37,478 bases of DNA from Candidatus Binatia bacterium (GCA_036504975.1 DASXUF010000077.1:1-37478), one strand, 5' to 3'. Shown: positions 14,996 through 23,722, counted from the stretch's first letter. The notes: generated by a model not told the origin, from the letters alone. Numbers and translations: made by a program.

Positions 14996-15916
14996 TCACA
15001 AGAGCGCTAAAAGTTCGCGCGCAAGACGCCGCTTGTCGTCGAGACTGTTCATGCGGATCGGCTGCTCCGCGGTCTTGACGCCGAGCGCTTCGATTCGCGT
15101 GCGCCAGTCCCTGTCCTCGGGCGCGAGCGCGAAAAGATCGACCAAGCCGGCGTACCCTTTGGCGACGCCGAAAGCGGACGCATCCATGCCGACGGCCGCC
15201 ATCAATTTATCCGCCGGGCCGCTCACCGGCGCGCCGCCGATGATCGGGCTCACGGCTACAACCGGCGCGCGAGTCTCCTTGAGCGCAGCCCGAATGCCGG
15301 GCACGGCGAGGATCGGGCCGATGCTCGTGACCGGATTGCTGGGGCAGACGATTATCCCGTTCGCGTCGCGGATCGCTTCGAGCACTCCCGGCGTCGGGCT
15401 GCTCGCCTCCGCACCGGCGTAAGCGACGCCGCTCACGTCCACCGACCAATGCAGCTTCACGAAATACTCCTGAAAAGAGATTTCTCCCGCGGGCGTTTGA
15501 ATCCTGGTTTCCACTCTTTCATTCGACATCGGGAGCAGTGCGGCTCTCACGCCGAGCGACTTGCATATCCGCTCGGTGGCTTGTGCGAGCGTCAGTCCTT
15601 CGCGCAGCAACCTCGTGCGCGCGATGTGCGTCGCCAGGTCCCGGTCACCGAGCTTGAACCAATTTTCTCCGCCGTATTTTTCCAGCCACTCCAGCGCCGC
15701 GAACGTGTCGCCCTGGATGCCCCAGCCTTTTTCCGTGTCCGCGACGCCGGCCAAGGTATAGGCGATCGTGTCGAGATCGGGCGAGATGTTGAGGCCGTAC
15801 AGGACGAAGTCATCGCCCGTGTTGCAGACGATGAGCAATTTCTCCGGATCGCTTTCGAGGCCGAGTCCCTGAACCAGTTTCGCGCCGCCCGTCCCTCCGG
15901 TCAAAACAACCAGCAT
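14996..15916 (-). CDS. cofD: 2-phospho-L-lactate transferase (F420-0 / dehydro-F420-0 synthase)
   Basis: CofD (FbiA in actinobacteria) transfers the phospho-three-carbon acid onto the deazaflavin FO. This 306-residue protein shows the family motifs: LVVLTGGTGGAKLVQGL at the N-terminus, IVCNTGDDFVLYGLNISPDLDTI, the GWGIQGDTFAALEWL block, FKLGDRDLATHIARTRLL and IIVCPSNPVTSIGPIL. It starts six bases after the cofG stop, so both share a transcript. The product is passed to CofE, encoded downstream. Confidence 0.95.
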   Translation of the reverse strand: MLVVLTGGTGGAKLVQGLGLESDPEKLLIVCNTGDDFVLYGLNISPDLDTIAYTLAGVADTEKGWGIQGDTFAALEWLEKYGGENWFKLGDRDLATHIARTRLLREGLTLAQATERICKSLGVRAALLPMSNERVETRIQTPAGEISFQEYFVKLHWSVDVSGVAYAGAEASSPTPGVLEAIRDANGIIVCPSNPVTSIGPILAVPGIRAALKETRAPVVAVSPIIGGAPVSGPADKLMAAVGMDASAFGVAKGYAGLVDLFALAPEDRDWRTRIEALGVKTAEQPIRMNSLDDKRRLARELLALL

Positions 15917-15922
15917 CTCGTT

Positions 15923-17110
15923 TCAGGATCGCGGCTGGAGAATCCTGCGAGAGAGTTCATCGTTCACCAACCCATCCCTGCCGCATAAATTTTCCACGTA
16001 ATCGAGAAGCGGCGGCGGCACGAATTTCTCCGTGATGAACTCCGGATAAATCGGTAGCCGCGGTCTCAGCGTGAAACCGGCTTCGCGCGTCTTTCGCTCC
16101 AGCTCGATCAACGCCGGCCACGGCGCTTCGGGGTTGATAAAATCCGGCGTCAGCGGCGAGACCCCGCCCCAGTCGTTGATGCCGGCGTTGAGATAGAGCG
16201 GATAACTTTCCGGCGTCAGGTTGGGCGGAGCTTGAATGTTCATCTCGCCGCCGAGAATGAGGCGCGCGAGCGCGATCGTCTTCAGCATCTCTTCCAACGC
16301 GGGCGCCGGATGGTCGCGCATCGGAATCTCCGGCTTGGGCAGAAAATTCTGGATAATCACTTCTTGAACGTGGCTGTAGCGCTCATGCAGCTCGCGAATC
16401 GCGAACAGCGAATCGATCCTCTCCTCCCAATTCTCGCTGATGCCGATGAGAATTCCCGTCGTGAACGGGATGTTTAGCTTGCCGGCCTCGGCGATCGTGC
16501 GCAGCCGAAGCTCAGGCTTTTTGTCCGGCGCGTCGAAATGCGGCCCGGACGGCAGCATGAGACGGGCGCTCGCGTTTTCGAGCATCAGACCGAGGCTAGG
16601 GTTGACCTCTTTGAGGCGTTGAAGATCGCCTCTTCCCATGATTCCAGGATTGGAGTGCGGCAACAGCCCCGTTTCCTCCAGCGCGACCTTGCAGGCCTCG
16701 TAGAGATAGTCGAGCGTGCGCTTGAGGCCCAGGCGCGCCAGAAAATCTTTCATCTCGGGATAGATCGCCTCGGGCTTGTCGCCCAGGCTGAACAGGACCT
16801 CGGTGCAGCCGAGCAGCTTTCCCCGGCGCACTACGCGCAGGACTTCGTCGAGCGACATCGTTTTTGCGCCCGGCTCGTCCGGCGCCTTGCGAAACGTGCA
16901 GTAGCCGCAGAAATCGCGGCAGAGATTGGTGAGCGGAATAAAAATCTTCGGCGAGAAAGTTACCGTCTTGCCTTTGTGACGGTCGCGCAGCTCCGCCGCC
17001 GCTTGCAGCAGCACGGACAATTCGTCGCCGCGCACCGTTGCAAGCCGCATCGCCTCCTCTTTCGTCGGCGCTTTGCCATCAACCCATTCTTTGATAGCTG
17101 TTTGCGTCAT
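15923..17110 (-). CDS. cofG: FO synthase radical-SAM subunit CofG
   Basis: CofG is the radical-SAM enzyme that, with CofH, makes the deazaflavin chromophore FO from tyrosine and a ribityl-uracil. In this 395-residue protein the cluster-binding motif is C64-RDF-C68-GY-C71, within FIPLTNLCRDFCGYC. Later motifs include LFSLGDKPE, HSNPGIMG, and GINDWGGVSPLTPDFINPE near the C-terminus, typical of CofG rather than CofH. Actinobacterial FbiC fuses both halves; here only CofG is present, so cofH must lie elsewhere. A GAGG abuts the ATG with almost no spacing. It appears to be the first gene of the F420 operon, divergent from the acetamidase-family gene. Confidence 0.94.
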   Translation of the reverse strand: MTQTAIKEWVDGKAPTKEEAMRLATVRGDELSVLLQAAAELRDRHKGKTVTFSPKIFIPLTNLCRDFCGYCTFRKAPDEPGAKTMSLDEVLRVVRRGKLLGCTEVLFSLGDKPEAIYPEMKDFLARLGLKRTLDYLYEACKVALEETGLLPHSNPGIMGRGDLQRLKEVNPSLGLMLENASARLMLPSGPHFDAPDKKPELRLRTIAEAGKLNIPFTTGILIGISENWEERIDSLFAIRELHERYSHVQEVIIQNFLPKPEIPMRDHPAPALEEMLKTIALARLILGGEMNIQAPPNLTPESYPLYLNAGINDWGGVSPLTPDFINPEAPWPALIELERKTREAGFTLRPRLPIYPEFITEKFVPPPLLDYVENLCGRDGLVNDELSRRILQPRS

Positions 17111-17182
17111 CCTCTGCCTGCATAGCCGATAAGCCCCCCTAGATCAACCGTTTGCTCCCCGAGGAAAAGCCCGGTTTTTTCC

Positions 17183-17212
17183 TTGCCAAGGGCTATTTCC
17201 TTAAAATAGGAT
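17183..17212 (+). promoter_or_regulatory. candidate sigma-70-type promoter for the acetamidase gene
   Basis: TTGCCA (17183-17188) and TAGGAT (17207-17212) are separated by 18 bases. They would start transcription near 17219, giving a leader of about 58 bases before the ATG at 17277. It is the best match in the 166-base divergent cofG-acetamidase spacer. No operator was recognised. Confidence 0.4.
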
Positions 17213-17276
17213 GCCTGCGTGAAGCCTCCCTTCCATTTATCGTCTACCCCAAACATTCCCAGAAAGGAGTCGTGCC

Positions 17277-18392
17277 ATGACAACGTTGAATAAAGTCGTA
17301 GCCGCCGCCATCGCTTTGCTCGTTGGAGCTCTCATCTCGGTCTTCGATGCGTCGCCTATCCAAGCGGGCGAGGCCAAGCAACCGGCCAAAGCTCAGCAAC
17401 CCAAACAGCACAAGCTTGCCGCGACGCTGGAAACGACACAGTGGGGATGGCTCGATCCCAATGAACCCCCCAAACTCACCGTCGATTCCGGCGACATCGT
17501 TTCCGTCGAGACCATGATGCACTCCCATAATAAAATCCAGCCCGGTGTCTCGATCGAAGAGATCGTCGCCTTGCGCAAGGCCAATCCCGGCGGGGGACCG
17601 CATTCGGTGACCGGTCCCATCTACGTCAACGGCGCCGAGCCCGGCGACGTAATGGAGATTCGCATCTTGAAGATTACGCCCAAGCCTTTCGGCTTCAACT
17701 TCAATCTTCCCGGCAAGGAATTCCCCACGATCGGCGCGCTGGCGCCCGATTTCCCCGAAGGATTCGTGAGATATTTCAATCTCGATCTGAAAAACCGCCA
17801 GGCCGAGTTCAAGCCGGGAGTCACGCTCGATCTAAAGCCCTTCCCGGGCATCTTAGCTGTTGGGATCGACCCCAATGACTCCTCGGCCCGCAAGGGCGGC
17901 GCCAAGGAGCCGATGGCGCCGGTCTCGACGCTGCGCCCGTGGAAGAACGGCTCCAACATGGACATCAACGAGCTTCAAGAGGGAACTACTATCTTCATTC
18001 CCGTCCTCCTCAAGGGAGGCCTCATCGGGGTTGGCGATGCGCATTGCCGTCAGGGAAATGGTGAAGTGAACCTCACGGGGCTTGAGTGCGCCTTCCGTGA
18101 GTTCGTGATGCAGCCAATTGTCCGCAAAGACATGAAGCTCGAGTGGCCCAGAATCGAGTCCAAGACGCATTGGATCCTGATCGGCCTCGATGAAGATCTC
18201 AACAAAGCGTTCGTCAACGCGGTCAAAGAGACGGTGGATTTTCTCGCCGCGCAGAAGATGGTTCCGATGGATCGGTACGAGGCCTACTCGCTCGCCTCGA
18301 TGGCGGCCGATTGCCGAGTAAGCCAAGTCGTGGACGTGCGCAAAGGCGTCCACTGCATGATTCCCAAATCGATCTTCGTCAAAAAGAAGTAG
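17277..18392 (+). CDS. secreted acetamidase/formamidase-family protein
   Basis: This 371-residue protein belongs to the acetamidase/formamidase (FmdA_AmdA) family, which hydrolyses short amides to ammonia and an acid. Conserved parts are GDIVSVETMMHSHNKI, HSVTGPIYVNGAEPGDVMEI, a GGNMD-like WKNGSNMDINELQEGTTIFIPV, and GVGDAHCRQGNGEV. It begins with a Sec signal peptide (VVAAAIALLVGALISVF), which is unusual because family members are mostly cytosolic. AAAGGAG lies seven bases before the ATG. The next gene, a zinc-type binding protein, starts 3 bases after its stop. The substrate is unknown; periplasmic ammonia release from amides is inferred. Confidence 0.85.
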   Translation: MTTLNKVVAAAIALLVGALISVFDASPIQAGEAKQPAKAQQPKQHKLAATLETTQWGWLDPNEPPKLTVDSGDIVSVETMMHSHNKIQPGVSIEEIVALRKANPGGGPHSVTGPIYVNGAEPGDVMEIRILKITPKPFGFNFNLPGKEFPTIGALAPDFPEGFVRYFNLDLKNRQAEFKPGVTLDLKPFPGILAVGIDPNDSSARKGGAKEPMAPVSTLRPWKNGSNMDINELQEGTTIFIPVLLKGGLIGVGDAHCRQGNGEVNLTGLECAFREFVMQPIVRKDMKLEWPRIESKTHWILIGLDEDLNKAFVNAVKETVDFLAAQKMVPMDRYEAYSLASMAADCRVSQVVDVRKGVHCMIPKSIFVKKK

Positions 18393-18395
18393 TGG

Positions 18396-19304
18396 GTGCT
18401 CCGGACAGTTCCATTTCTCCTGCTGTGGAGCGCCGCGGCTTGGGCCGGCGCTCCGCTGCCGGTCGTCACCACGTCAACGGACTTAAAGGCGCTGGTGAAA
18501 GCGGTCGGCGACGACAAAGTCCAGGTTGAAAACCTGGCGCCGCCGCTCGCCGATCCGCACTCGATCGAGGTTAAGCCGGGCCAGCTTGCTAAGCTCAGAG
18601 CCGCCGCTTTGCTCGTCAGGATCGGCCTGGACCACGAGCCGTGGCTCGGCACCGCGCTGCGGACGGTTAACGAACCGCGCTTGGTCGCCGGGAGCCCTCA
18701 CTATCTCGACACTTCCAGGGGAATCCACCTGCTCCAGGCCGAGACTCCGAGACTCAGGGCCGATAAAGGCGCGCATGTTCACGGCCTCGGCAACACGCAT
18801 TACTGGCTCGATCCGGAAAACGGCCGGCCCATCACGGCGGCGATTCTTGAAGCCCTGGCGCGCCTCGCGCCCGCGGACCGCGGTTACTTCGAGGCCAACA
18901 GAAAAAATTTTCTCGCGCGCTTGGAAGAGCGGCTGAAAGAGTGGCAGAGCGCGATGGCGCCGTTGAAGGGCGCGCGCGTCGTCGTGTTCCACGAGAGCTG
19001 GCCCTATTTTGCCCAGCGCTTCGGTCTCGTCATCGTCGCGGCCGTCGAGGCGGCGCCCGGAGTGCCGGCTTCGCCGTCCTATCTCGCCGGCCTCGTTCAG
19101 AAGATGCGCGACGCCGGCATCCGGCTCCTGATCGCCGAGCCGTACTCCAATGCTTCGATCGTAAAGCAGGTCGCGGCGCAAAGCGGCGCGACCGCCGTGA
19201 CCTTGATTCCTTCGGTGGGCGGCGATCCGGCGGCGGCGGACTATCTGAGCCTGTTTGATGTGAACGTGAAACGGTTGTCGCAGAGCATCGGTGGAGCACG
19301 GTGA
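18396..19304 (+). CDS. zinc/manganese-type ABC transporter substrate-binding protein
   Basis: This is a 302-residue cluster A-I binding protein (ZnuA/TroA family) with a short signal peptide (VPFLLLWSAAAWAGA). The metal ligands visible are H55 (in ADPHSIEVKP), H135 (GNTHYWLDP), H199 (VVFHESWP) and E248 (IAEPYSN), the usual three His plus one acidic set, which favours zinc or manganese. The His-rich loop of many ZnuA proteins is reduced to a short AHVHGLGNTH. It starts at GTG 3 bases after the acetamidase-family stop. The cognate permease is probably the gene at 19477; no ATPase gene is adjacent. Confidence 0.88.
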   Translation: MLRTVPFLLLWSAAAWAGAPLPVVTTSTDLKALVKAVGDDKVQVENLAPPLADPHSIEVKPGQLAKLRAAALLVRIGLDHEPWLGTALRTVNEPRLVAGSPHYLDTSRGIHLLQAETPRLRADKGAHVHGLGNTHYWLDPENGRPITAAILEALARLAPADRGYFEANRKNFLARLEERLKEWQSAMAPLKGARVVVFHESWPYFAQRFGLVIVAAVEAAPGVPASPSYLAGLVQKMRDAGIRLLIAEPYSNASIVKQVAAQSGATAVTLIPSVGGDPAAADYLSLFDVNVKRLSQSIGGAR

Positions 19305-19344
19305 AACTTTGCGCCGTCGAAGCATGACTCAAATCCCCCTGTGT

Positions 19345-19406
19345 CCCCCTTTTTCAAAGGGGGAATTTTCGCCGTAGGGCTTTAACCCCTCTTTGCAAAA
19401 GAGGGG
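19345..19406. repeat. two tandem hairpins, possible terminator
   Basis: Two stem-loops sit in the 172-base gap before the permease. The first is cccccttt (19345-19352) with aaaggggg (19356-19363), followed by AATTTT. The second is cccctcttt (19386-19394) with aaagagggg (19398-19406). The first has the stem plus T-run form of a weak rho-independent terminator for the upstream plus-strand genes. Both also look like dispersed REP-type units. Confidence 0.6.
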
Positions 19407-19476
19407 AAGGGGAGATTTTGGGCGGAATGAACTGCGAATTATGTTGCGAATTTCCGGGACGGGACGCTAGCTCACG

Positions 19477-20778
19477 ATGACTCTCCCGCTGGAATTTCTC
19501 TGGCTGCCGTTTTTAGCCTGCCTGGTCCTAACGGGCATACACGTCTACCTGGGCCTGCACGTGCTCGCGCGCGGCGTCATCTTTGTCGATCTGGCGCTGG
19601 CCCAGATGGCGGCATTGGGCATCGCCATCGCGCTGCTCGTCGGCCATCCGATCCAAAGCGAAGGCGCCTACTGGTACGCTCTCGCGTTCACGATGGCGGG
19701 TAGCCTTCTCTTCGCGATGAGCCGGACTCATCGCGCGCCCATCCCGCAAGAGGCGATCATCGGCATCGTCTACGCCGTGTCGGCGGCGGTTGCCGTCCTG
19801 GTCGTCGATCGCGCGCCGCAAGGGAGCGAGCACATCAAGCAGCTTTTAGTCGGCAGCATCTTGACCGTTAGTATACGAGAGATCGGTAGTCTGGCCCTTT
19901 TGTACGGCATCGTCGGCGCGCTGCACTGGGCGATTCGCCGCCCGCTGTTGGAAATTTCCTTTGCTCCCGACGTTGCTCTTGCCAAAGGACGTTGGATACG
20001 TGGGTGGGATTTTGTTTTCTACGCTTCCTTTGGCCTTGTCGTCACCAGCTCCGTCCAGATCGCGGGAGTGCTGCTGGTTTTTTCCTATCTGATCGTACCC
20101 GCCGCCATCGCGGCTCTTCTGTCCCGATCCGTAGCCGGGCGGCTCGCTCTCGGCTGGACGATCGGCTTCATCGTCAGCATCCTCGGCCTCATCGCCTCCG
20201 CCGCGTGGGATCTTCCCACCGGCGCGACCGTGGTGACCACTTTCGGCGCGGTCATGGCGGCCATCGCCGCCTCGCTCGGCCTGATTTCTCTGGTGCAAAA
20301 ATTTAGAGCCGAAGGTCCGCGCGCGCTCGTCGGAATCGGCATCGCCGTCTTCGGCGCGCTCGGCATCTCCGGCGTGTTGCTTCTCTTCTTTCCAAGGATG
20401 GACCATCACTGGCTTAACTGGCTCGAACAACGAGCGCCCTCGCTTGAGCTTGTATTTCTCACCACCGACGAGCGTGAAACCTACCAGGATAGTCGAGAGT
20501 CGGTCGAGCGCGGGCTGAGCGAGCTCGAGAATCTCAGGGCCATGCAGCAAGAAGTTCACTGGGGCACGCGCGAGATGTCCGAGGAAAAACAGGAGCGGCT
20601 GCGGCAGTATCTCGCCGGCCGGAGCGAAATCACCGCCGGGGACCGGCTGACGCTCGACCATCTTCGCGGCCAAGCGAGGGAGCGCCAGCGCTTTTGGCTG
20701 GGGATTCCGCTCTTGGGGATCGGCGCGGCGGGGGTCGCGGCTCTGGCCCGCCTCCGGCGCAGGCGCGCCGGCCGCTAA
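19477..20778 (+). CDS. metal ABC transporter permease with C-terminal coiled extension
   Basis: The first ~278 residues of this 433-residue protein are an ABC-3 family permease (ZnuB/TroC type) with about eight hydrophobic helices, including GIHVYLGLHVLARGVIFVDLALAQMA, AVSAAVAVLVVDRAPQG and GVLLVFSYLIVPAAIAALL. From about residue 279 an extra ~155 residues follow: a helix (ALVGIGIAVFGALGISGVLLLFF), a charged segment rich in Glu/Arg (SRESVERGLSELENLRAMQQ) that looks coiled-coil, and a final helix with an RRRRAGR tail. Plain family members are about 260-290 residues, so the extension is unusual. No ATPase lies nearby; the one at 34438 may be shared (inference). Confidence 0.85.
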   Translation: MTLPLEFLWLPFLACLVLTGIHVYLGLHVLARGVIFVDLALAQMAALGIAIALLVGHPIQSEGAYWYALAFTMAGSLLFAMSRTHRAPIPQEAIIGIVYAVSAAVAVLVVDRAPQGSEHIKQLLVGSILTVSIREIGSLALLYGIVGALHWAIRRPLLEISFAPDVALAKGRWIRGWDFVFYASFGLVVTSSVQIAGVLLVFSYLIVPAAIAALLSRSVAGRLALGWTIGFIVSILGLIASAAWDLPTGATVVTTFGAVMAAIAASLGLISLVQKFRAEGPRALVGIGIAVFGALGISGVLLLFFPRMDHHWLNWLEQRAPSLELVFLTTDERETYQDSRESVERGLSELENLRAMQQEVHWGTREMSEEKQERLRQYLAGRSEITAGDRLTLDHLRGQARERQRFWLGIPLLGIGAAGVAALARLRRRRAGR

Positions 20779-20781
20779 AGC

Positions 20782-20811
20782 TTGACACGGCGGCGCCCGA
20801 GCCACTAGTCT
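20782..20811 (+). promoter_or_regulatory. candidate promoter with overlapping dyad
   Basis: A perfect TTGACA (20782-20787) is followed at 18-base spacing by TAGTCT (20806-20811). A dyad, CCCGAG (20796-20801) with CTCGGG (20810-20815), overlaps the -10 area and could be an operator or a weak hairpin. It would drive the amidohydrolase operon that begins at 20844. Confidence 0.35.
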
Positions 20812-20843
20812 CGGGTAGCAGACCTTTCTTCGGAGGTAATGCC

Positions 20844-21929
20844 ATGGCGAACGATATGATGGTCATCGACGGCGACGGTCACGTGGTGGAAGAGATGGAG
20901 GAAATCTCCAACTTGATGCCGCAGCGATATCGCGACAAATACGGCGGCAACCGTCTCTTCGATCCTTTTCCGCCGCTCGACCACCTCCATTCTTGCAATC
21001 TCCACGATCTCCCGCCCGGCTCATTCGCGCGCGTCGGTCCCGACGGCTGGCTGGATTTCTTAAAAGACGTCGGCATCGAGGCGACTGTGCTCTACACGAC
21101 GCGCGGCCTGGCTTACGGAAAAGTCGTGAGCCGCGATTGGGCGATCGATCTGGCGCGCGCCTACAACGACTGGCTGCACCGGAAATATTTGCAGCTGAGC
21201 CCGCGCTTCAAGGGCGTCGGCCTGATCCCGCTGCAGGAGCCGGAGGTCGCCGTCGAAGAGCTCCGCCGGATCGTGAAGAACCTGGGGATGTGCGGCGCCA
21301 TGCTGCCGTCGACGGGTTTTCAATTCAATCTCGGCCACAAGATGTATTGGCCGATCTACGAAGAGGCGAGCCGGCTCGGCTGCTGCCTCGGCATCCACGG
21401 CGGCGCGCACGAGAACCTCGGCATGGACGACTTGAATCCCTACGCGCCAGTCCACGCCATGGGCCATCCTTTCGGCCTCATGATCGCTTTCGCCGGCATC
21501 GTCTTCAACGGCATCTGCGATAAATTCCCCAACGTAAGGATCGGCTTCATGGAAGGCGGCGTGGCGTGGCTGCTCATGTGTTTGGAACGCTTCGACCGCT
21601 CCTACGAGACGCACATCCAGCACGACCCGCGCGGCGAGTTTTTACAGCTTCAAAAAGGCGAAAGGGTCAGCGATTACATCATCCGCCACATCAAGGCGGG
21701 GAGACTCTTCGTCGGCTGCGAGGGCAGCGAGCCGGACCTGGCCCACGCGATCAAGCGCGTCGGCAACGGCCCGTTCATTTATTCCTCCGACTTTCCCCAC
21801 GAGGTGAACAACGAGTTCTGCAAGCACGAGCTTAAAGAAGTCATGGAGAACGAAGAGCTCACCGCCGAAGACAAGGCGGCCGTGCTCTACCGCAACTGCC
21901 AGAGGTTTTATAATTTAGCGCGGGAATAG
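20844..21929 (+). CDS. amidohydrolase 2 family protein (ACMSD-like metal-dependent hydrolase)
   Basis: This 361-residue protein of the amidohydrolase-2 group includes decarboxylases and hydrolases of aromatic or lactone intermediates. Motifs are VIDGDGHVVEE at the N-terminus (the D-x-H metal-binding position), GIHGGAHEN with a ligand-type His, GFMEGGVAWL, and YSSDFPHE near the C-terminus with the catalytic Asp. GGAGG lies eight bases before the ATG. The frame is open upstream into the permease gene, but those 50 codons have no family match. It leads a run of four plus-strand genes with a binding protein, a VOC enzyme and an M24 protein, suggesting degradation of an imported organic compound (inference). 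Confidence 0.88.
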   Translation: MANDMMVIDGDGHVVEEMEEISNLMPQRYRDKYGGNRLFDPFPPLDHLHSCNLHDLPPGSFARVGPDGWLDFLKDVGIEATVLYTTRGLAYGKVVSRDWAIDLARAYNDWLHRKYLQLSPRFKGVGLIPLQEPEVAVEELRRIVKNLGMCGAMLPSTGFQFNLGHKMYWPIYEEASRLGCCLGIHGGAHENLGMDDLNPYAPVHAMGHPFGLMIAFAGIVFNGICDKFPNVRIGFMEGGVAWLLMCLERFDRSYETHIQHDPRGEFLQLQKGERVSDYIIRHIKAGRLFVGCEGSEPDLAHAIKRVGNGPFIYSSDFPHEVNNEFCKHELKEVMENEELTAEDKAAVLYRNCQRFYNLARE

Positions 21930-21962
21930 CGGTCGGCTAAAGCGGCCCAACAAACGGTAGCG

Positions 21963-23132
21963 ATGATGCCATCGCCGTCATACCTGCTGAGAGTTTGCCT
22001 TCGCAGAAAGGTGAGAGCCTTAGCCTTGCTCTACGGCCTCATCCTTTTATTGGTCCCTGTCAAGGATTCCCCGGCACAATCAAACTGGAAGAACGAGTGG
22101 GAAAGAGTCGTGAAGGCCGCCAAGGAAGAAGGGCGGCTCAACATCTACGGCGTGACGATCTTTGAGGAAGTCTTCAAGTACTTTCAGAAAGAGTATCCCG
22201 AGATCAAGCTCTCCTTCGTGGTCGGCCGCGGCGCGGATATCGCTCCGCGAATGATGCATGAGAGAAGAGCCGGAAAATATCTCGCGGATATTTACGTGGG
22301 CGGCATCCACAGTGCCTATGAGCTCTTTTATCGCAACAAGGTATTGGACCCGGTCCCGCCCGCGCTCATCCTGCCGGAGGTATTGGACGAGTCCAAATGG
22401 TGGCGTGGAAAACACCACTACGTGGATCACGAGAATCAGTATATTTTCGTCTTTGAGGGCAGCGTTCAGGGCGGCGGGATCTCTTACAACAAGAAACTGG
22501 TGGACCCCAAGGAGTTTAAATCTTTTTGGGATGTATTGAACCCGAAGTGGAAAGGGAAGGCGGTGATCCTCCATCCCCGGACGCCGGGAATGATCAGCCA
22601 GAGCCTGACGTTCATCTACCATAACCCGAAGCTCGGCGCGGAATACATAAAGAAATTGTATGCGGAGATGGACGTCACCGTGAGCCGGGACGATTCTCAG
22701 ATGGTGGACTGGTTGGCCTCCGGGAAATTCGCCTTCAACTTCTTCGGGCGCGGCATCGGCACGGCGGAAGGCATCGGGCTGCCGGTGCATGAATTTTATG
22801 CCGGTAGTTTCAAGGAGGGAGCGTTTGTCAATCCTCTGAACGGCTCCGTGAGCCTTCCCGGTCAGACGCCTCATCCCAACGCCGCCAAGCTGGCGCTCAA
22901 CTGGCTGCTCTCCCGCGCGGGACAGATCGCCTTTCAAAAAGCCACCAACGACCGAGGCGGCGGCACGGGAGCGGACTCACTGAGAGAAGATATTCCCAAG
23001 GACGATGTCTTCACGCCGCAAAGGCGCGCTCAAGGGATCGAATATCTCATCACCTCTCGCCCCGAGCTGATGAATATGAAGCCCATTATCGACCTGGCCG
23101 AGAAGGCCTTAAACGAAGCGCAGAAGAAATAA
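21963..23132 (+). CDS. extracellular solute-binding protein, family 1 (iron/polyamine-like fold)
   Basis: This 389-residue exported protein has a long signal peptide (KVRALALLYGLILLLVPV, then SPAQ). The mature part begins with WERVVKAAKEEGRLNIYG and includes GISYNKKLV, FWDVLNPKWKGKAVI and GQTPHPNAAKLALNWLLS, all typical of Fe(III)/2-aminoethylphosphonate-type periplasmic binding proteins. No permease or ATPase gene follows, so it is either an orphan receptor or uses a transporter elsewhere. The start is ATG 21963 or 21966 (ATGATG) with poor Shine-Dalgarno support. Its position between an amidohydrolase and a VOC protein suggests an organic ligand rather than iron. Confidence 0.85.
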   Translation: MMPSPSYLLRVCLRRKVRALALLYGLILLLVPVKDSPAQSNWKNEWERVVKAAKEEGRLNIYGVTIFEEVFKYFQKEYPEIKLSFVVGRGADIAPRMMHERRAGKYLADIYVGGIHSAYELFYRNKVLDPVPPALILPEVLDESKWWRGKHHYVDHENQYIFVFEGSVQGGGISYNKKLVDPKEFKSFWDVLNPKWKGKAVILHPRTPGMISQSLTFIYHNPKLGAEYIKKLYAEMDVTVSRDDSQMVDWLASGKFAFNFFGRGIGTAEGIGLPVHEFYAGSFKEGAFVNPLNGSVSLPGQTPHPNAAKLALNWLLSRAGQIAFQKATNDRGGGTGADSLREDIPKDDVFTPQRRAQGIEYLITSRPELMNMKPIIDLAEKALNEAQKK

Positions 23133-23146
23133 TAAGGAGGACGGCC

Positions 23147-23722
23147 ATGAGTGAAATCGATTTGAATCCCGACGCTTCCCTTCACATCCGGTCGGTGAGC
23201 CACCTGACGATCCCGGTCAAGGACCGGTACAAGGCGGCGCGCTTTTACGTGGTCGCGCTCGGCGCGGAGGTGCACCACGAGTCGGCCCCCGACAACGTAA
23301 AAGCGGGACGATCTCGATCCCTCCAGGTGGGGGTAAGAGTCTGCCCGGGCTTGGAAGTCGATCTGTTCGAGCAGGATTACGGCCAGCCCGGCTGGGATCA
23401 GTCCCATCCCCACCTCGCATTGGACATTCCCACAGAGGACATGGACAAGTGGGCGGCGCATCTTAAAAAGTGGCGGGTACCGTTCTTCGGCCCCATGACC
23501 CGAGGCAAGAGCGGTAGCGGAGAGATTTACTTCAACGACCCGGACGGAAATAACCTGGAGCTGAATTGCCCCAAGTATCCGGGCGCCGAGAAGCTCCATT
23601 CGGGTCCCTATGATAAGCAGGTGTTGATCTACAAAGAAGCCTGGCCGCCGCCCGAGCTGGAGGCGGAGGCCAATCGTCTTTTCGAATCCTCGTTGGAGCG
23701 CGCTCGCAAGCGCCGCGTGTGA
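23147..23722 (+). CDS. VOC-family metalloenzyme (glyoxalase/ring-cleavage dioxygenase fold)
   Basis: This 191-residue single vicinal-oxygen-chelate unit has SVSHLTIPVKD at the N-terminus with the first metal-ligand His, HPHLALDIP with the second His, and DPDGNNLELNC with the Glu, together the 2-His/1-Glu site. Such enzymes act on dihydroxyaromatics, glutathione adducts or similar compounds. AAGGAGG sits seven bases before the ATG, the strongest ribosome-binding site in this operon. Its stop overlaps the next gene's GTG start (GTGA, 23719-23722). The substrate is unknown. Confidence 0.88.
   Translation: MSEIDLNPDASLHIRSVSHLTIPVKDRYKAARFYVVALGAEVHHESAPDNVKAGRSRSLQVGVRVCPGLEVDLFEQDYGQPGWDQSHPHLALDIPTEDMDKWAAHLKKWRVPFFGPMTRGKSGSGEIYFNDPDGNNLELNCPKYPGAEKLHSGPYDKQVLIYKEAWPPPELEAEANRLFESSLERARKRRV

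Noticed and set aside
20694..20843. Upstream extension of the amidohydrolase
   Set aside because: It overlaps the permease end, and GGAGG precedes the ATG at 20844, which begins the family sequence.
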